DNA from: Planctomycetota bacterium
GTDB taxonomy: Bacteria > Planctomycetota > PLA2 > JAEUHO01
Direction: 5' to 3'
DNA length: 34,137 nucleotides
Assembly (NCBI GenBank): GCA_030066775.1
Contig: JASJAY010000053.1
Coordinates: forward strand, 1 to 34,137
This document shows positions 32,881 through 34,137 of the stretch, one piece after another (within the stretch, counting starts at the first letter, position 1; every line of letters starts with the position of its first letter). The position numbers and the translations under genes are program-made. Below the pieces are notes generated by a model that saw nothing but the letters and a program-made list of their open reading frames with translations, was not told the origin of the DNA and searched no databases.

Positions 32881-33584
32881 GCGCTGCCGGCCTCGCTCCG
32901 GATGCCTTCGAGCGCATCGTCTTCTTCACGGGCGCGGGGCTGTCGGCGGAAGCCGGGTTGCCCACCTACCGCGGCAGCGGCGGCGTCTGGCACGAGTACG
33001 ACTGGGAGCGCTACGCGTGCCAGGCTGCGTTCGACGAGGCGCCCGACCGCGTCTGGGACTTCCACGACCTCCGGCGCGAGGCAATGGGCTCGGTCGAGCC
33101 GACGCGCGCCCACGAGATCATCGCCACGGTGCAGGCGGCGAAGCCGAACACCGTGGTCGTGACGCAGAACATCGACGGCCTGCACCAGCGGGCCGGTGCC
33201 AAGGGCGTGATCGAGCTGCACGGCAGCGTCTGGCGCGTGCGCTGTGCTTGCCCCACATCCATCCAGGAGAACCACGAGCTGCCCCTGGCTTCGCGCACGT
33301 GTCCCGACTGCGGCGCGTGGCGGCGCCCCGACATCATCTGGTTCGGGGACGCGTTGAAGCGCGAGCCGGTCGAGGCGGCCGTCCTGGCCATCTCCAACGC
33401 CGACCTGCTGATCAGCATCGGGACGTCGGGCGTCGTCTATCCGGCCGCCGAGCTCCCGCGGCTCGCCCAGCAGGCGGGTGCGGTCCTGGTCGAGATCAAC
33501 CCCGAGGCCACACCCGTCTCCGACTGGTTCGACATCCACTTGCGCGAAGGCGCCTCGTCCGCGCTCGCCCGCCTCTGGCCCTGA
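32877..33584 (+). CDS. Sir2 family NAD-dependent protein deacylase (second sirtuin, CobB/SIRT5-like)
   Basis: The GTG at 32877 lies in the GTGA overlap with the kinase stop, giving 235 residues. Motifs are GAGLSAEAG (19-27), QNIDGLH (97-103), H115 in ELHGS, and cysteines C123, C125, C142, C145. The first zinc pair is CxC instead of CxxC. CobB and SIRT5 use a Tyr-x-x-Arg pair for acidic acyl groups; the equivalent here is H63-D-L-R66, so Arg is kept while Tyr is His. Whether it removes succinyl or acetyl groups is therefore open. It converges on the peptide-binding protein gene with 22 bases between. Being coupled to a sensor kinase suggests that protein acylation and phosphorylation signalling are co-expressed. 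Confidence 0.9.
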   Translation: MSAAGLAPDAFERIVFFTGAGLSAEAGLPTYRGSGGVWHEYDWERYACQAAFDEAPDRVWDFHDLRREAMGSVEPTRAHEIIATVQAAKPNTVVVTQNIDGLHQRAGAKGVIELHGSVWRVRCACPTSIQENHELPLASRTCPDCGAWRRPDIIWFGDALKREPVEAAVLAISNADLLISIGTSGVVYPAAELPRLAQQAGAVLVEINPEATPVSDWFDIHLREGASSALARLWP

Positions 33585-33606
33585 ACCCGCTCCATACGGT
33601 ACCGCG

Positions 33607-34137
33607 TCAATTTCGCCGGAGTTCGCGGATGGGATGGTGGCTCAGCACGTTGGGATGGAACCCGGTGACGCCCGGTCGGAGGAGGCCGTTCCCCCGGTAC
33701 TGGTACAGCGGGATGATCGGCGCCCCCTCGATCAAGAGCACCTCGGCCTCGTACAGCAAGGCCATGCGTAGCTCGCTCAGCGCACGCCGCTTCAGGCGCG
33801 CGTTGCCCGCCGCGCGCACGTCCTTGAGTGCATCTCGGAGGCGCGTCCCGTCTACCGCGTCTTCGTAGAGCTTGGCCCACCGCGTCGGAGCGTTCGCCAA
33901 GCCGGCCGGGTCGTCTGCCAGCTGCAGCAGCGCGTCGTAGCGCGCGCTGGACCAGCCCGTCTGGTTGTCGGGGTCGTCCGTGCGGAACATCGCCAGGAAC
34001 GTGCGCGGATCCAGGTAGTCGCCGATCCATCCGCCGCGCGCGAGGTCGTATCCACCACCCCGGACCCGGTCGAGGTACATGAACCACTCGTTGTGGACCA
34101 GGTCGAGCGTCACACCAACCGCTTCCAGCTGCTTCGC
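33607..34137 (-). CDS. C-terminal part of a peptide/nickel-type ABC substrate-binding protein (family 5), cut by the window
   Basis: The frame is open to the right edge, so only the last 176 residues are present and the start lies outside. The sequence is typical of the C-terminal lobe of OppA/DppA-like solute-binding proteins: AKQLEAVGVTL at the edge, then YDLARGGWIGDYLDPRTFL, NQTGWSSARYDALLQLA and EVLLIEGAPIIPLYQY near the end. Such proteins bind oligopeptides outside the cytoplasmic membrane for import by a permease, none of which is in the window. Confidence 0.88.
   Translation of the reverse strand, partial: AKQLEAVGVTLDLVHNEWFMYLDRVRGGGYDLARGGWIGDYLDPRTFLAMFRTDDPDNQTGWSSARYDALLQLADDPAGLANAPTRWAKLYEDAVDGTRLRDALKDVRAAGNARLKRRALSELRMALLYEAEVLLIEGAPIIPLYQYRGNGLLRPGVTGFHPNVLSHHPIRELRRN

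Noticed and set aside
1..34137. tRNA genes, CRISPR arrays, insertion sequences or prophage
   Set aside because: No tRNA arm consensus, spaced short repeats, transposase/integrase motifs or phage structural genes were seen while reading both strands.

Overview
The window is GC-rich bacterial DNA, densely coded, with no tRNA, rRNA, CRISPR array or insertion sequence that I could find. It looks like two different genomic backgrounds. Bases 1 to about 3190 carry a HAD/PlsC acyltransferase, a WS/DGAT wax-ester/triacylglycerol synthase and the N-terminal third of a FadD-type acyl-CoA synthetase. These are typical of Actinobacteria (Acidimicrobiia or mycobacterial relatives), with strong preference for ACC threonine and GTC valine codons. 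From about 3220 onward threonine shifts to mostly ACG and valine becomes an even GTC/GTG mix. The gene set there (ECF sigma factor next to a PEGA-tailed Ser/Thr kinase, tricorn-type protease, DNRLRE-like secreted protein, HEAT-repeat protein) suggests a Planctomycetota-like bacterium. The switch falls inside one open reading frame, at the AMP-binding TSGTTG motif, so an assembly chimera or an intragenic recombination is likely.

Layout: 1-3.2 kb, lipid acyltransferases. 3.2-4.4 kb, the PrpE-like (propionyl-CoA synthetase) C-terminal part. 4.4-5.5 kb, two small unknown genes converging on a strong hairpin. 5.6-9.8 kb (minus strand), an operon-like run of an ArsC/YffB-type thioredoxin-fold protein with an in-frame TGA at its catalytic Cys position (candidate selenoprotein), TldD, TldE and a secreted TIM-barrel glycosidase-like protein. 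9.9-12.5 kb (plus), an ABC-2 exporter of one ATPase and two permeases, joined by stop/start overlaps. 12.5-15.2 kb (minus), HemB, a methyltransferase, a DUF5671-like membrane protein and a small membrane-anchored partner. 15.3-19.0 kb (plus), a DUF2238-like membrane protein, a FabF-like ketosynthase and a duplicated DNRLRE-like secreted protein. 19.0-19.9 kb (minus), a ROK sugar kinase. 20.0-23.7 kb (plus), a tricorn-like protease with an inserted beta-rich domain. 23.7-24.4 kb (minus), a nitroreductase-fold iodotyrosine-dehalogenase-like enzyme. 24.6-28.8 kb (plus), a coiled-coil lipoprotein, then an ECF sigma/Ser-Thr kinase pair, each unit followed by an intrinsic terminator. 28.8-31.6 kb (minus), a HEAT-repeat protein, a sirtuin and a PLD-type nuclease. 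31.65-33.6 kb (plus), a GAF histidine kinase and a second sirtuin. 33.6 kb to the end (minus), the C-terminus of a peptide-binding protein.

The most interesting signals are the candidate selenoprotein heading the TldD/TldE run and the family-plus-codon-usage break in the acyl-CoA synthetase. No stretch over 300 bases lacks a gene; the longest gaps are 24393-24614, 28631-28816 and 26436-26591, and the last two hold terminators.
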